Part shown: positions 5,197-13,198 of the stretch, in pieces
Layout: every line of letters begins with the position of its first letter
Position numbering within the stretch: the first letter of the stretch is position 1
NCBI GenBank assembly: GCA_031254455.1
Contig: JAIRUI010000079.1
Span: 1-14,592, forward strand
DNA from: Chitinispirillales bacterium
GTDB lineage: Bacteria > Fibrobacterota > Chitinivibrionia > Chitinivibrionales > Chitinivibrionaceae
Direction of reading: 5' to 3'
DNA: 14,592 nucleotides
Made by a program: the position numbers and the translations under genes
The notes under the pieces: model-generated
Database searches by the model: none
What the model saw: the letters and a program-made list of their open reading frames with translations, nothing else
Told to the model about the DNA's origin: nothing

Positions 5197-8007
5197 ATGG
5201 CAATTGTTAAGGTATCACAATTGGCAAAAGATATGGGGTTGACGAGCAATGTTGTGATTTCGGTTCTTCATAAGCTTGGATATTCCGAAATAAAAGCTCA
5301 TAACTCAGTGGTAGATGCCGCCGTTAAAGAGCAGATTTTGTCTAAAATGAAAGAAGAAACGGCGGCGGCGAAGCAAAGATTTGCCGAAAACGGCAGCCGT
5401 GCCGAGAGGCGAAAGGGGACAGCGCCGTCGCATCCGAATACCGAACAGGATTCCAATACGCAATTAAAGCAAAATATTGACAGCGCAGAGAAAAACATAT
5501 CGGAAAAAAAACATACGGAAAACGCTCCTCGGCGTTTTGACGGTTCTAATGGCGGCCGCGGTAATTATATAAACAGAAATTTTGATTCAAAGAAAGATGA
5601 TAATTCGAATAGAACCGGCGGATTTGGCGGACACGGTAATTCAAATTTAGCTTGGAAGAGAAATATAGGCAAAGAAAGAGGCGATAATTTTAATCGTCCA
5701 AACGGAGATTTCAGGAATAAAGATTCAAATTCCGGTAGAACTTTTGACAATCGCTTCGGCGGTAATCAGAACCAAGGTTTTAACGGCAATCAGAACCAAG
5801 GTTTTAACGATCGTCGTGGTAATAATAATTTTGGACAGCAAAACAAAGACGGGAATTTTAATCGTTCAAACGAAAGTTTTCGCGACCGTATCGGGAATTT
5901 TAATAACAAAAACGGAGGAAATTTTCGCGGCAGAAACGATAATTTTACCGGCGGCGCCGGCGGTAGAGGGCAAGGCAATTCTCAGGACAAAAATCATATC
6001 GCAGGCATCAATTCGAATTATGCTAAAGAATTAGCGGACAATCAGGCAAAACTTCAGAATTCCGAAGATAATAAATCAAGAAAGAAAAAAGTTAAAAAGC
6101 GTCCGGTAAAAGATGCGTTTCAAAAACATCGCGAAGAAGAATTTGAGATGAAATCAAACGTGCGAAAAACAATAACTATGATGGGAATCGGAAATACAAA
6201 AAAGAAATACAAAAAAGACAAAATCGGTAACGAGGATGAAGAAGAAGGAAAGAAAATCCTTTCTGTTAGCGAGTTTATTTCTGTTAGCGAATTTGCAAAA
6301 ATGGTCGAAGAAGACGCCGGGACGATAATAGCAAGATGTATGGACGGAGGACTGCTCGTTACTATAAATCAACGATTGGATTTTCCTACGATTCAAATGT
6401 TATCCGAAGAATTCGGTTATGAGGCTCAACTTCTTGACGAGTTCGTAGAAAAAGACGAGGATGAAGAAATCAATCAATATGAAGCTTTTCCGCGTCCTCC
6501 GGTCGTAACCGTTATGGGACATGTAGATCACGGGAAAACGTCGCTTTTGGATTATATCCGTAAATCCAACGTGATAGCGGGAGAATCCGGCGGTATCACT
6601 CAACATATCGCCGCTTACTCGGTTGAGACGAAAACCGGCATAGTTACGTTTTTGGATACCCCCGGACACGAGGCGTTTGCGGCAATGCGCGCCAGAGGTT
6701 CGCAAATTACCGATGTCGTAGTTTTGGTAATAGCGGCCGATTCCGGTGTTATGCCTCAGACTAAAGAAGCGATCGATCACGCAAAGGCGGCTGGAGTTCC
6801 TTTGGTCGTCGCTATAAATAAAATTGATTTACCTACCGCTAATCCCGACAAAGTCAAAGCGGATTTGGCGAATTACGGCGTTTTGGTCGAGTCTTACGGC
6901 GGAAAGGTGCAGAGCGTTGAAATTTCTGCCAAAAAAGGAGTCGGAATCGACAACCTGCTTGAACTTTTGGCGCTTGAAACTGAGATGCTGGATTTGAAGT
7001 CGCCGCTTGAAGGATATGCAAAAGGCGTCGTTATAGAATCTGAATTAGACAAAGGCAAAGGCGCTTTAGCGACGGTTCTCATTCAATCTGGAACGTTGCG
7101 TAAAGGGGATGTTTTTTATACGGGGACGCATAGCGGTAAAGTACGTGAAATGCTTAACGAACACGGAAATAAAGTCAAAGAAGTTCCTCCCGGGCATCCC
7201 GCTATTATTTTGGGATTATCCGGTACCCCGCAGGCAGGCGATTCTTTTAAGGTTTGCAAAAATGAAAAAGAGGCGAAAGAGATAGCCGCAAAACGTCGTC
7301 TTGCGGAAAAGGAACGCGAACTCCGTAATATGTATTCGGCGGTATCTTTGGCGAATCTTTCGCAGAAAATCAAAGAAGGCAAGATACTTACGCTCAATAT
7401 AATCGTTCGCGGGGACGTTGACGGTTCGGTTGAAGCGGTTGCGGGTGAGTTGCAGAAACTTTCCACCGACGAGATTAAGGTGAATATCGTCCTCAAAGGC
7501 GTTGGCGGTATCAAGGAAACCGACATTATGCTTGCACAGGCGTCTAACGCGATTATAATCGGATTCCACATAAATCCCAATCCGAAAATTAGGGCGAGCG
7601 CAAATGACGCAAACGTTGAAATTAAAACGTTTAGAATTATTTATGAGGCGATAGAAGAAGTCAGGTCGGCGATGATAGGAATGCTCGCCCCCGACATAAA
7701 AGAAGAAATAATGGGACAGGTTGAAATTCGCGAATTGTTCAAAATTCCCAAAGTCGGAAATGTTGCGGGATGTTACGTCTTGGAAGGGAAAGTTGAACGA
7801 AATTCTTCGGCTCGACTTATTCGTGAGGATATTGAAATTGCCGATACGAAAATAGAAACGCTTCAACGCTTTAAAGACCAAGTTAAAGAAGTTTTGTCCG
7901 GATTTGACTGCGGGCTGACTTTGACGAAAGTTTCGGATTATAAAATCGGCGACAGGATAGAGGTTTATAAAGAAGTAGAAATTAAGCGTAAAAGTTTGGA
8001 GCGTTAA
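5197..8007 (+). CDS. infB: Translation initiation factor IF-2 with Asn/Gly/Arg-rich linker
   Basis: IF-2 (936 residues) is the GTPase that places initiator tRNA on the 30S subunit and promotes 50S joining. An IF2_N domain is at 1-52 (VSQLAKDMGL). A charged, low-complexity region follows and is very rich in Asn, Gly, Arg and Phe at about 118-267. A second IF2_N-like module is at about 355-418. The GTPase motifs are GHVDHGKT (441-448), GGITQHIAAY, DTPGHE (from 487), NKID (541-544) and SAKKG (from 577). The usual domains II, III and IV follow through the conserved GVGGIKETDIMLA to the end. GAAAGGA lies upstream of ATG 5197. The gap from nusA is 47 bases with no terminator. The linker carries a 24-bp tandem repeat, and the second IF2_N module begins with a six-residue duplication. 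The stop codon abuts the rbfA start. Confidence 0.97.
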   Translation: MAIVKVSQLAKDMGLTSNVVISVLHKLGYSEIKAHNSVVDAAVKEQILSKMKEETAAAKQRFAENGSRAERRKGTAPSHPNTEQDSNTQLKQNIDSAEKNISEKKHTENAPRRFDGSNGGRGNYINRNFDSKKDDNSNRTGGFGGHGNSNLAWKRNIGKERGDNFNRPNGDFRNKDSNSGRTFDNRFGGNQNQGFNGNQNQGFNDRRGNNNFGQQNKDGNFNRSNESFRDRIGNFNNKNGGNFRGRNDNFTGGAGGRGQGNSQDKNHIAGINSNYAKELADNQAKLQNSEDNKSRKKKVKKRPVKDAFQKHREEEFEMKSNVRKTITMMGIGNTKKKYKKDKIGNEDEEEGKKILSVSEFISVSEFAKMVEEDAGTIIARCMDGGLLVTINQRLDFPTIQMLSEEFGYEAQLLDEFVEKDEDEEINQYEAFPRPPVVTVMGHVDHGKTSLLDYIRKSNVIAGESGGITQHIAAYSVETKTGIVTFLDTPGHEAFAAMRARGSQITDVVVLVIAADSGVMPQTKEAIDHAKAAGVPLVVAINKIDLPTANPDKVKADLANYGVLVESYGGKVQSVEISAKKGVGIDNLLELLALETEMLDLKSPLEGYAKGVVIESELDKGKGALATVLIQSGTLRKGDVFYTGTHSGKVREMLNEHGNKVKEVPPGHPAIILGLSGTPQAGDSFKVCKNEKEAKEIAAKRRLAEKERELRNMYSAVSLANLSQKIKEGKILTLNIIVRGDVDGSVEAVAGELQKLSTDEIKVNIVLKGVGGIKETDIMLAQASNAIIIGFHINPNPKIRASANDANVEIKTFRIIYEAIEEVRSAMIGMLAPDIKEEIMGQVEIRELFKIPKVGNVAGCYVLEGKVERNSSARLIREDIEIADTKIETLQRFKDQVKEVLSGFDCGLTLTKVSDYKIGDRIEVYKEVEIKRKSLER
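5761..5808 (+). repeat. Two-copy 24-bp tandem repeat inside infB
   Basis: Copies 5761-5784 and 5785-5808 differ by one base (GGT versus GGC) and encode GNQNQGFN twice. They lie in the Asn-rich linker of IF-2. The near identity at DNA level points to a recent in-frame duplication. Confidence 0.95.
6259..6294 (+). repeat. Two-copy 18-bp tandem repeat inside infB
   Basis: Codons 6259-6276 encode LSVSEF and 6277-6294 encode ISVSEF. Three bases differ between the copies. It lies at the start of the second IF2_N-like module of IF-2, where other IF-2 proteins have one such segment (family knowledge). Confidence 0.85.
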
Positions 8008-8367
8008 ATGCCTGAAAATTCTTGGTACGGTGAAAGAATCGGCGAGAATCTGAAAAGAGAGATTTTATGGGTTATAACTAACGAAATGAATGACCCGCGT
8101 CTGCCGAAAACGATCATCGTTCCAAATATAAATTTAGCGAAAGACAATAAAAACGCTACGGTTTTCGTATCGGTTTTGGCTGACGAAATTGAACAAAACG
8201 AGGCGATAAAGGTGCTTAATAAAGCGGCAGGCTTTATTCAATCTACAACGGCGAAAAGGGTAAAAATAAAACATTTTCCAAAATTATTTTTTAAGTTGGA
8301 TAAATCGTTTGAATATCAAGAAAACGTCGATTATCTTCTTGAAAAGGTTAGAGATGATTTGGAATGA
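8008..8367 (+). CDS. rbfA: 30S ribosome-binding factor RbfA
   Basis: RbfA (119 residues, normal length) is a KH-fold assembly factor that binds the 30S subunit near 16S helix 1 and is needed for late maturation and cold adaptation. The conserved pattern is present: RIGENLKREI at the start, NDPRLP, a central segment ending TVFVSVL, KAAGFIQSTTAKRV, and PKLFFKLDKSFEYQENVDYLL. ATG 8008 directly follows the infB TAA (8005-8007), and GGAG at 7998-8001 inside infB serves as ribosome-binding site, so translation is probably coupled. Its last 14 bases overlap nrnA. The order infB-rbfA is conserved across bacteria. Confidence 0.95.
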   Translation: MPENSWYGERIGENLKREILWVITNEMNDPRLPKTIIVPNINLAKDNKNATVFVSVLADEIEQNEAIKVLNKAAGFIQSTTAKRVKIKHFPKLFFKLDKSFEYQENVDYLLEKVRDDLE

Positions 8368-9319
8368 TTTAAGAAAAATTATAATAGAAAACGATTCGTT
8401 TTTGATTTCTTCGCATGAAAATCCCGACGGCGACAGCGTATGTTCTCAACTTGCGTTTTGGAAATATCTTAAAAATATCGGCAAAAGCGCGGAAATTTAC
8501 AACAAAGACAAAGTTCCCGAGAAATTTCGATTCATTTCAAATTCACAGGCGATAAGCGATATCGCTCCCGACAAAAAATTTGACGTTTTAGCGATTTTTG
8601 ACTCTTCAAATCCGCAAAGGACCGCCATAGAAAACATTGAAACGCGTTTTGCCGATAAAATTATCAACATTGATCATCATCGTGACAACTCAAATTTTGG
8701 GAATATAAACTGCGTCGATACGAAATCTGCGGCCGCTTGTCGAATTCTGTATGATTTTTTTACCGAAAACGGTATAAATTATGACATTGAAATTACAAAT
8801 TATCTTTTTTGCGGAATTTTGACCGACACGAACGGATTTAGATTCAACAACGACGACGGTTCGCTTTATCCGGTCGCATACGACTTAATTAAACACGGCG
8901 CCGATAACGGCTATTTGTTCAAAAAAATGTTCGCTTCCTATTCGCCTTCTGCGCTGAAACTTCGGGCAAAGGTTTGGGAATCGCTTAAGTCTTATTGCGG
9001 CGGTAGAATAAATACGATTTGCATTCCTAAAAAATTATATGAGGAATACGGTGCGGATAACTCGGCGACCGAGGGGATGTCAAACGCAGTTTTAGACGGA
9101 GAAGGTGTTGAAGTAGGAATTTTTGTGCGTTTTGACGACGCAAAAACGCATTTCTCGATTCGCTCTGCGGGGAAAATCGACGTCGGAGAAATTGCCGCGG
9201 CTGTAGGCGCGGGCGGAGGACATAAATTCGCCGCCGGATGTACAATAAAAAACATGCATTACGAAAAAGCGATAGAAATAATTGTAAAAAAAATTGAAGA
9301 TAGACTGAATAATTTATAA
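8354..9319 (+). CDS. nrnA: DHH/DHHA1 phosphoesterase, NrnA-like oligoribonuclease/pAp phosphatase
   Basis: This 321-residue cytoplasmic enzyme probably degrades short RNA oligonucleotides and may dephosphorylate 3'-phosphoadenosine 5'-phosphate. The DHH domain shows HENPDGDS (H21, D25, D27), FDSSNPQR (D83), the name-giving DHH at 107-109 and GILTDTNGFRF (D158), all manganese ligands in the family. The C-terminal DHHA1 domain ends with GGGHKFAAGCTI. Length fits B. subtilis NrnA (about 310). The frame stays open to an ATG at 8309, well inside rbfA. ATG 8354 is preferred because it gives a short 14-base overlap with rbfA and begins just before the conserved part. DHH proteins often follow rbfA in bacterial nusA-infB operons. 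The truB and ribF genes that commonly come next are missing, and a GH8 gene follows instead. Confidence 0.9.
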   Translation: MIWNDLRKIIIENDSFLISSHENPDGDSVCSQLAFWKYLKNIGKSAEIYNKDKVPEKFRFISNSQAISDIAPDKKFDVLAIFDSSNPQRTAIENIETRFADKIINIDHHRDNSNFGNINCVDTKSAAACRILYDFFTENGINYDIEITNYLFCGILTDTNGFRFNNDDGSLYPVAYDLIKHGADNGYLFKKMFASYSPSALKLRAKVWESLKSYCGGRINTICIPKKLYEEYGADNSATEGMSNAVLDGEGVEVGIFVRFDDAKTHFSIRSAGKIDVGEIAAAVGAGGGHKFAAGCTIKNMHYEKAIEIIVKKIEDRLNNL

Positions 9320-9393
9320 ATATAGGAATTTTTTTGTTTCTTGTATTATATTATCTTTAAGAAAGTTAATTGATATAATAGGAGGATAAAAAG

Positions 9394-11427
9394 ATGAATT
9401 CAAAGGCAAGATTTGCCGGAATTGTTTTAACGGTTTGGGTTTTACTTATAACGCCGTTGTTCGCTCAAAACCGCCCTTTTCCACAGGCTGCCGACAACGG
9501 ATTTGTAGGAACGGTGATTAAACCGAGCAACAGAGAGCAGAACGATCTGAACGACGATGTAAAAAAATTATACGATAGTTACAAATCAAGATTTCTAAGG
9601 CAGTCTGGAAGCAGGTATTATATTCTAGCGACGGGCAACGGAGACGACGAAGATAAACCATGTAAAAACGAGCAGACAATTTCGGAAGCGCACGGCTACG
9701 GAATGATAATTTTTGCGTTGATGGCTGGTTATGACAAAGATGCCAAAAATATTTTTGACGGAATGAACGAATTGCGGAAAGCGCAAAAGGCGACTGGAAA
9801 TTCCAATTTGATGTCGTGGGTGGTCTGTAATGTGAATGCGAACAACGTTCAAGTCAGCAGTTCCGCTACCGATGGAGATTTGGATAATGCATACGCTTTG
9901 CTTTTGGCTTACAAACAGTGGGACGATAATTCGTATTTAAACGATGCAAAAACGCTCATTGACGCAATTATGTCTTCAGAAATGCATACTAGTATTTATA
10001 GAACTAATTTGGGCGATTGGGACAGAAATGGAAACCGTTCAAGAAGTTCGGATTGGATGCCCGGACATTTCAGAGCGTTTTACGCAGCAAATCAAAAAGA
10101 TTTTTGGCGTCAAGCGGCAGATACGGTTTATGCGCTTTTAGCGCAATGTTCCAATCAAACCACAGGACTTATTCCCGATTTTGTAACCGGTTCCCCCGCA
10201 AAACCCGACCCTAACGCCATTGAAGAAAACGGAGATAAGTATTCTTATAATGCTTGCCGCGATCCTTGGCGGCTTGCGCTTGATTACGCTCATCACGGAA
10301 CAGAGAGCGCTAAAAACCAGATTAACAAAATAAGCGCTTGGCTTCGCGGCTCTAACGGCGCTAAAGGAGATCCTAATAATATAAAAGCCGGATACAACTT
10401 AAACGGAAGTGCGTTTGAGAACTATGAAGACATAATTTTTACCGCACCTTTTGCTTCTGGAATGATTGCCGACCCGGCAAACCAAAATTTCTTGAACAGT
10501 ACTTACAATAAAATAAGGTCCGTAAACAACTACAACGACGAGTATGCGACGGCTCTTCAACTTTTGAGCGTACTTCTCATATCCGGAAACTGGTGGGCGC
10601 CGTATTCTTCCGGCGGCGACATTAACCCGCCGGACCCTCCTGTTACCGACAGCAGAGATTTGGTTTTTGAGGAATGGGAGAGCGGAGAAGACGATGTTGA
10701 CGAACTCGGTTCTGCGGCAAGTGTAGACCAAACTAAAGAAGGAGAAGTCAGTTTTACGTTGTTTCGTGCAAAAGAAGTAGGTGAGGCATACACGTGGGCT
10801 CAAATTGCGACATATTTCGAAACGGGAGATTTCAAAGACGCAACTTCAATAACAGTTACATACACATCGGATAAAGATATAGTCATAACTCTTATAGATC
10901 CTGATTTTACCGGGGGTGAAGGATACGAATATTTACTGAAAAGCAGTTCTACACCCAAAACGGTTAGTATAAACGTGGCAAATTTTCAACAGCCGGAATG
11001 GGCTGCTGATGATGGATTGGATGCTCCTCTTAATAAAAACAAAATAGAAGGAATCGGAATTTATGCAAAAGATGACGATGCTACAACAAAGGGGAAAATT
11101 ACGAAATTTGAAGTTTTCGGAATGAATGGCGGAAGTACGCCTATTTCTTTTGGAAAATCAAAAGGAGTAAAAAATCGTGTTGTTGGTGGGGCGGGAATTA
11201 CAGTCTCAAAAAACAGCATAAACCTCAACGTCCCGAACGAAAAAGCCGTTTCGCTCAAAATCAGCGACATAAGAGGACGCTTGCTTTTGAACAGAAGCGT
11301 AACGCTTAATTCTTCCGGTTTCGCATCCTTTGGAATTCCAAATTCAATATCAAAAAATCAAACGTTGATTTTGAATGTAAAAGGTAAAAACGGGTTGAAC
11401 GTTTCACAGAAAATTTTACTGAAATAA
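9394..11427 (+). CDS. Secreted GH8 family glycoside hydrolase with possible CBM and T9SS-like sorting tail
   Basis: This 677-residue extracellular enzyme would cut beta-1,4 or mixed-linkage glucan, xylan or chitosan (the GH8 activities); the substrate cannot be read from sequence. A signal peptide covers about 1-24 (hydrophobic core, then FAQ). The GH8 (alpha/alpha)6 domain spans about 30-404. It has TISEAHGYGM with the predicted catalytic acid E98, the signature ATDGDLD (158-164), and YSYNACRDPWRLALDY near 283-298. A Gly/Pro-rich linker (406-418) leads to a beta-rich module (about 421-575) that resembles carbohydrate-binding domains. A final segment of about 70 residues (SLKISDIRGRLLLN to KILLK) resembles type IX secretion sorting domains. 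AGGAGG at 9379-9384 precedes ATG 9394. The gap from nrnA is 74 bases with no clear terminator or promoter. A long terminator follows the gene. Confidence 0.9.
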   Translation: MNSKARFAGIVLTVWVLLITPLFAQNRPFPQAADNGFVGTVIKPSNREQNDLNDDVKKLYDSYKSRFLRQSGSRYYILATGNGDDEDKPCKNEQTISEAHGYGMIIFALMAGYDKDAKNIFDGMNELRKAQKATGNSNLMSWVVCNVNANNVQVSSSATDGDLDNAYALLLAYKQWDDNSYLNDAKTLIDAIMSSEMHTSIYRTNLGDWDRNGNRSRSSDWMPGHFRAFYAANQKDFWRQAADTVYALLAQCSNQTTGLIPDFVTGSPAKPDPNAIEENGDKYSYNACRDPWRLALDYAHHGTESAKNQINKISAWLRGSNGAKGDPNNIKAGYNLNGSAFENYEDIIFTAPFASGMIADPANQNFLNSTYNKIRSVNNYNDEYATALQLLSVLLISGNWWAPYSSGGDINPPDPPVTDSRDLVFEEWESGEDDVDELGSAASVDQTKEGEVSFTLFRAKEVGEAYTWAQIATYFETGDFKDATSITVTYTSDKDIVITLIDPDFTGGEGYEYLLKSSSTPKTVSINVANFQQPEWAADDGLDAPLNKNKIEGIGIYAKDDDATTKGKITKFEVFGMNGGSTPISFGKSKGVKNRVVGGAGITVSKNSINLNVPNEKAVSLKISDIRGRLLLNRSVTLNSSGFASFGIPNSISKNQTLILNVKGKNGLNVSQKILLK

Positions 11428-11439
11428 CCCCTGAAATCA

Positions 11440-11484
11440 AAATAAAAAGAGGAATTGCAAATATTGCGATTCCTCTTTTTATTT
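11440..11484. terminator. Bidirectional intrinsic terminator between convergent genes
   Basis: A 16-bp perfect inverted repeat (11440-11455 with 11469-11484) extends inward to a 21-bp stem with one G-U pair and a tiny loop. A-rich left and T-rich right arms supply U-tracts for both directions. It serves the GH8 gene (+) and the lipoprotein gene (-), whose stop lies 16 bases away. Confidence 0.9.
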
Positions 11485-11499
11485 AGTTGTTTTCGCTTA

Positions 11500-12447
11500 T
11501 TACTTCTTCCACAATTCGTCAAATTCTTTCCAGCGAATAGTAAAATCTACCCAGTAAACGTTTATCACTTGGTCTTTGTTTTTCATTTTTTTGTTAATCG
11601 CCTTGACCATTTCTTCCATAGGATTTTCTAATTTCGACCACCAAGCGTAATCCGTATTTCCATCTCCGGCATATCCAATCTGAAAGCCGACCTCATTTGG
11701 ATAAAACATGTTCGCCCAATTCGCAAATTCGGATGCAAACGCATTCACACCGGAAAACCCATAACTGTCGTTAATATAAACGACATCGCCGACAGGCTTG
11801 CCGCCTACGTAAGCGGCATTATAGTGTTTCACGAAAATCTTATAATCGGGGTTGTAAGATTTCACAAGCGCTTCAAATTCAATAAGGTCGTTCGTATTCA
11901 ATTTTTCATCGACCTCTTCATCTGGTCCGTTCGTATCTCCGTCCGACGGATACCATTCTACGTCGATTCCGAATCCTGCCACAGACGGGTGATGCGAATA
12001 TTTGTCCAAAACTAAACGAATAAGTTCTTTCATATTCGCCCTGCCCGCTTCGATTTGTAAATAAACTTTCGCACCGATTTCATCGAATTTGTTAAGGTAT
12101 GGTGTGTGTTTGTCCTGATTTGCGAACTTAATATACGGGTCGTTTGTTTGCGTCTGTTCAAATTCCAAACGGCATTCTTTTCCGTGAATTCCACCGACTA
12201 TCCATACGGCTGACGGAACGGCGTCGTCGAATTTTTTCGAGATATTTTTCATAACCGTCGCCGCTTCTTCGGGCGTAGGAAAGTTACTAGTTTCCCATTT
12301 GCCGGTTGAGTCGGCAAACCCATAATAAGACGAACGTATTCCCGCAAATTTCACACCGCCTTTTACCGTAGGAACCGTGTCTTGAGGAATCTCCGGTCCT
12401 ACGCAAGCGGCAAAAAACATCGCCGCCATAGCTATTAAAATATTCAT
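11500..12447 (-). CDS. Putative lipoprotein with TIM-barrel glycosidase-like features
   Basis: I do not recognise this 315-residue protein with certainty. Residues 1-15 form a short lipoprotein signal with lipobox FAAC (Cys15), so it is probably anchored in the outer membrane or periplasmic side. The mature part alternates beta-strand- and helix-like segments as in a TIM barrel. VAGFGIDVEWYP (156-167) resembles the GH18 DxxDxE strand and other glycosidase acid strands, with D162 and E164 the candidate catalytic residues. Later segments such as KIFVKHYN, VVYINDSYGF, GFQIGYAG and INVYWVDFTIRW look like further strands lined with aromatic residues. ATG 12447 has GAAG six bases upstream. It converges with the GH8 gene and lies 76 bases after the HhH gene on the same strand. 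A role in polysaccharide binding or hydrolysis is inference only. Confidence 0.7.
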   Translation of the reverse strand: MNILIAMAAMFFAACVGPEIPQDTVPTVKGGVKFAGIRSSYYGFADSTGKWETSNFPTPEEAATVMKNISKKFDDAVPSAVWIVGGIHGKECRLEFEQTQTNDPYIKFANQDKHTPYLNKFDEIGAKVYLQIEAGRANMKELIRLVLDKYSHHPSVAGFGIDVEWYPSDGDTNGPDEEVDEKLNTNDLIEFEALVKSYNPDYKIFVKHYNAAYVGGKPVGDVVYINDSYGFSGVNAFASEFANWANMFYPNEVGFQIGYAGDGNTDYAWWSKLENPMEEMVKAINKKMKNKDQVINVYWVDFTIRWKEFDELWKK

Positions 12448-12523
12448 ATATAACTTCTTTGAAAAATTTAAACCACCGATGATAAATATAATAAATATTG
12501 TTCTATATTAACAAAATTATTTA

Positions 12524-13198
12524 TTACCGAAAAGAGAAAATTCCGATTTGACACGCTTTCCACAAGACCGCATCCAAATATCCTATCGGGGAACCTGTTT
12601 CTTTCTGCAGGTTATCAAACATTTTATCGCAGTATTTTTTCACGTTTTCGTCAAGCGGAAATTTTGCCGTTTCGATATTTCCGAAAAGAGCGATTCCAAG
12701 CCGCTGAATCCAAATATCGTATTTAACGACCGAAACCCCAAGATTTCTGGCAAGGTGGTTTTTGGTTATTTTCCCGATGTGCGGAAGCGTTTCAAGAAAA
12801 TTTAATTTTTCGTCGCCGGATTTGAGTGAATAAAAAATTTGGCGGAAAGTTTTGCGCTCGTTCCAAATTTTTACGATAGCATTAATTTTATTTTTGTTAT
12901 GGAAAATCTCAAAAAGTTTATCCGCCGACACGTTATTATTGTTTTCTATATAACAACGAATTTCGTTGAATTTTTTCTTTGCCGTTTTTTGTGAAAATCC
13001 GCCGGCTAAAATTACATAAATCGCCTCAAACGCAAAATCTTCCGGAGAAAGTATCGGTGGATTTTTTAATTTTTCTTTTATCGTTTCAAAATCGTCTTTA
13101 TCTGAATCTTGTTGTAAATTTTTAATTTTTTCTTCAATTTCCGCAAATAGATATTTGTCTATTTTTCCTATTTTCAAATCGTTTATCGTGCAATTCAT
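12524..13198 (-). CDS. Helix-hairpin-helix (HhH-GPD-like) DNA glycosylase/lyase-like protein
   Basis: This 224-residue protein resembles the endonuclease III/DNA glycosylase superfamily in its C-terminal half. LPHIGKITKNHLARNLG (138-154) matches the DNA-binding helix-hairpin-helix, and VVKYDIWIQRL (158-168) matches the strand with the catalytic Asp (D161). The Lys that makes endonuclease III a lyase (VGRKT) is not in the same position: the sequence reads IGKIT. There is no C-terminal four-Cys iron-sulfur cluster. It is closest to small HhH proteins with an LPxIGxxTxxHLA pattern, whose substrate is not settled to my knowledge. The N-terminal 50 residues are charged and unassigned. Its ATG overlaps the stop of the MerR-like gene upstream as ATGA (13198-13195), so the two are translationally coupled. 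The region is clearly more AT-rich than infB. Confidence 0.75.
   Translation of the reverse strand: MNCTINDLKIGKIDKYLFAEIEEKIKNLQQDSDKDDFETIKEKLKNPPILSPEDFAFEAIYVILAGGFSQKTAKKKFNEIRCYIENNNNVSADKLFEIFHNKNKINAIVKIWNERKTFRQIFYSLKSGDEKLNFLETLPHIGKITKNHLARNLGVSVVKYDIWIQRLGIALFGNIETAKFPLDENVKKYCDKMFDNLQKETGSPIGYLDAVLWKACQIGIFSFR

Noticed and set aside
5761..5808. CRISPR-like repeat
   Set aside because: There are only two adjacent copies without spacers, in frame inside a coding region.
5744..6034. Same-strand alternative frame within the IF-2 linker
   Set aside because: It arises from the repetitive Asn/Gly-rich coding sequence. The product is low-complexity Ile/Thr-rich and has no independent start signal.
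7216..7881. 221-codon antisense open frame inside infB, plus other long antisense frames in infB, nusA and the beta-CASP gene
   Set aside because: Each is opposite a strongly conserved gene and shows no family motif or start signal. Such frames are common by-products of codon bias.
9341..9379. Promoter with TATAAT at 9374-9379 before the GH8 gene
   Set aside because: The -10 is perfect, but the resulting transcript would start inside or after the ribosome-binding site and no -35 is well placed.
12448..12523. Promoter for the lipoprotein gene (minus strand, TTGTTA with a TATTAT-like box)
   Set aside because: The stretch is so AT-rich that several equally weak -35/-10 pairs can be drawn. None stands out.
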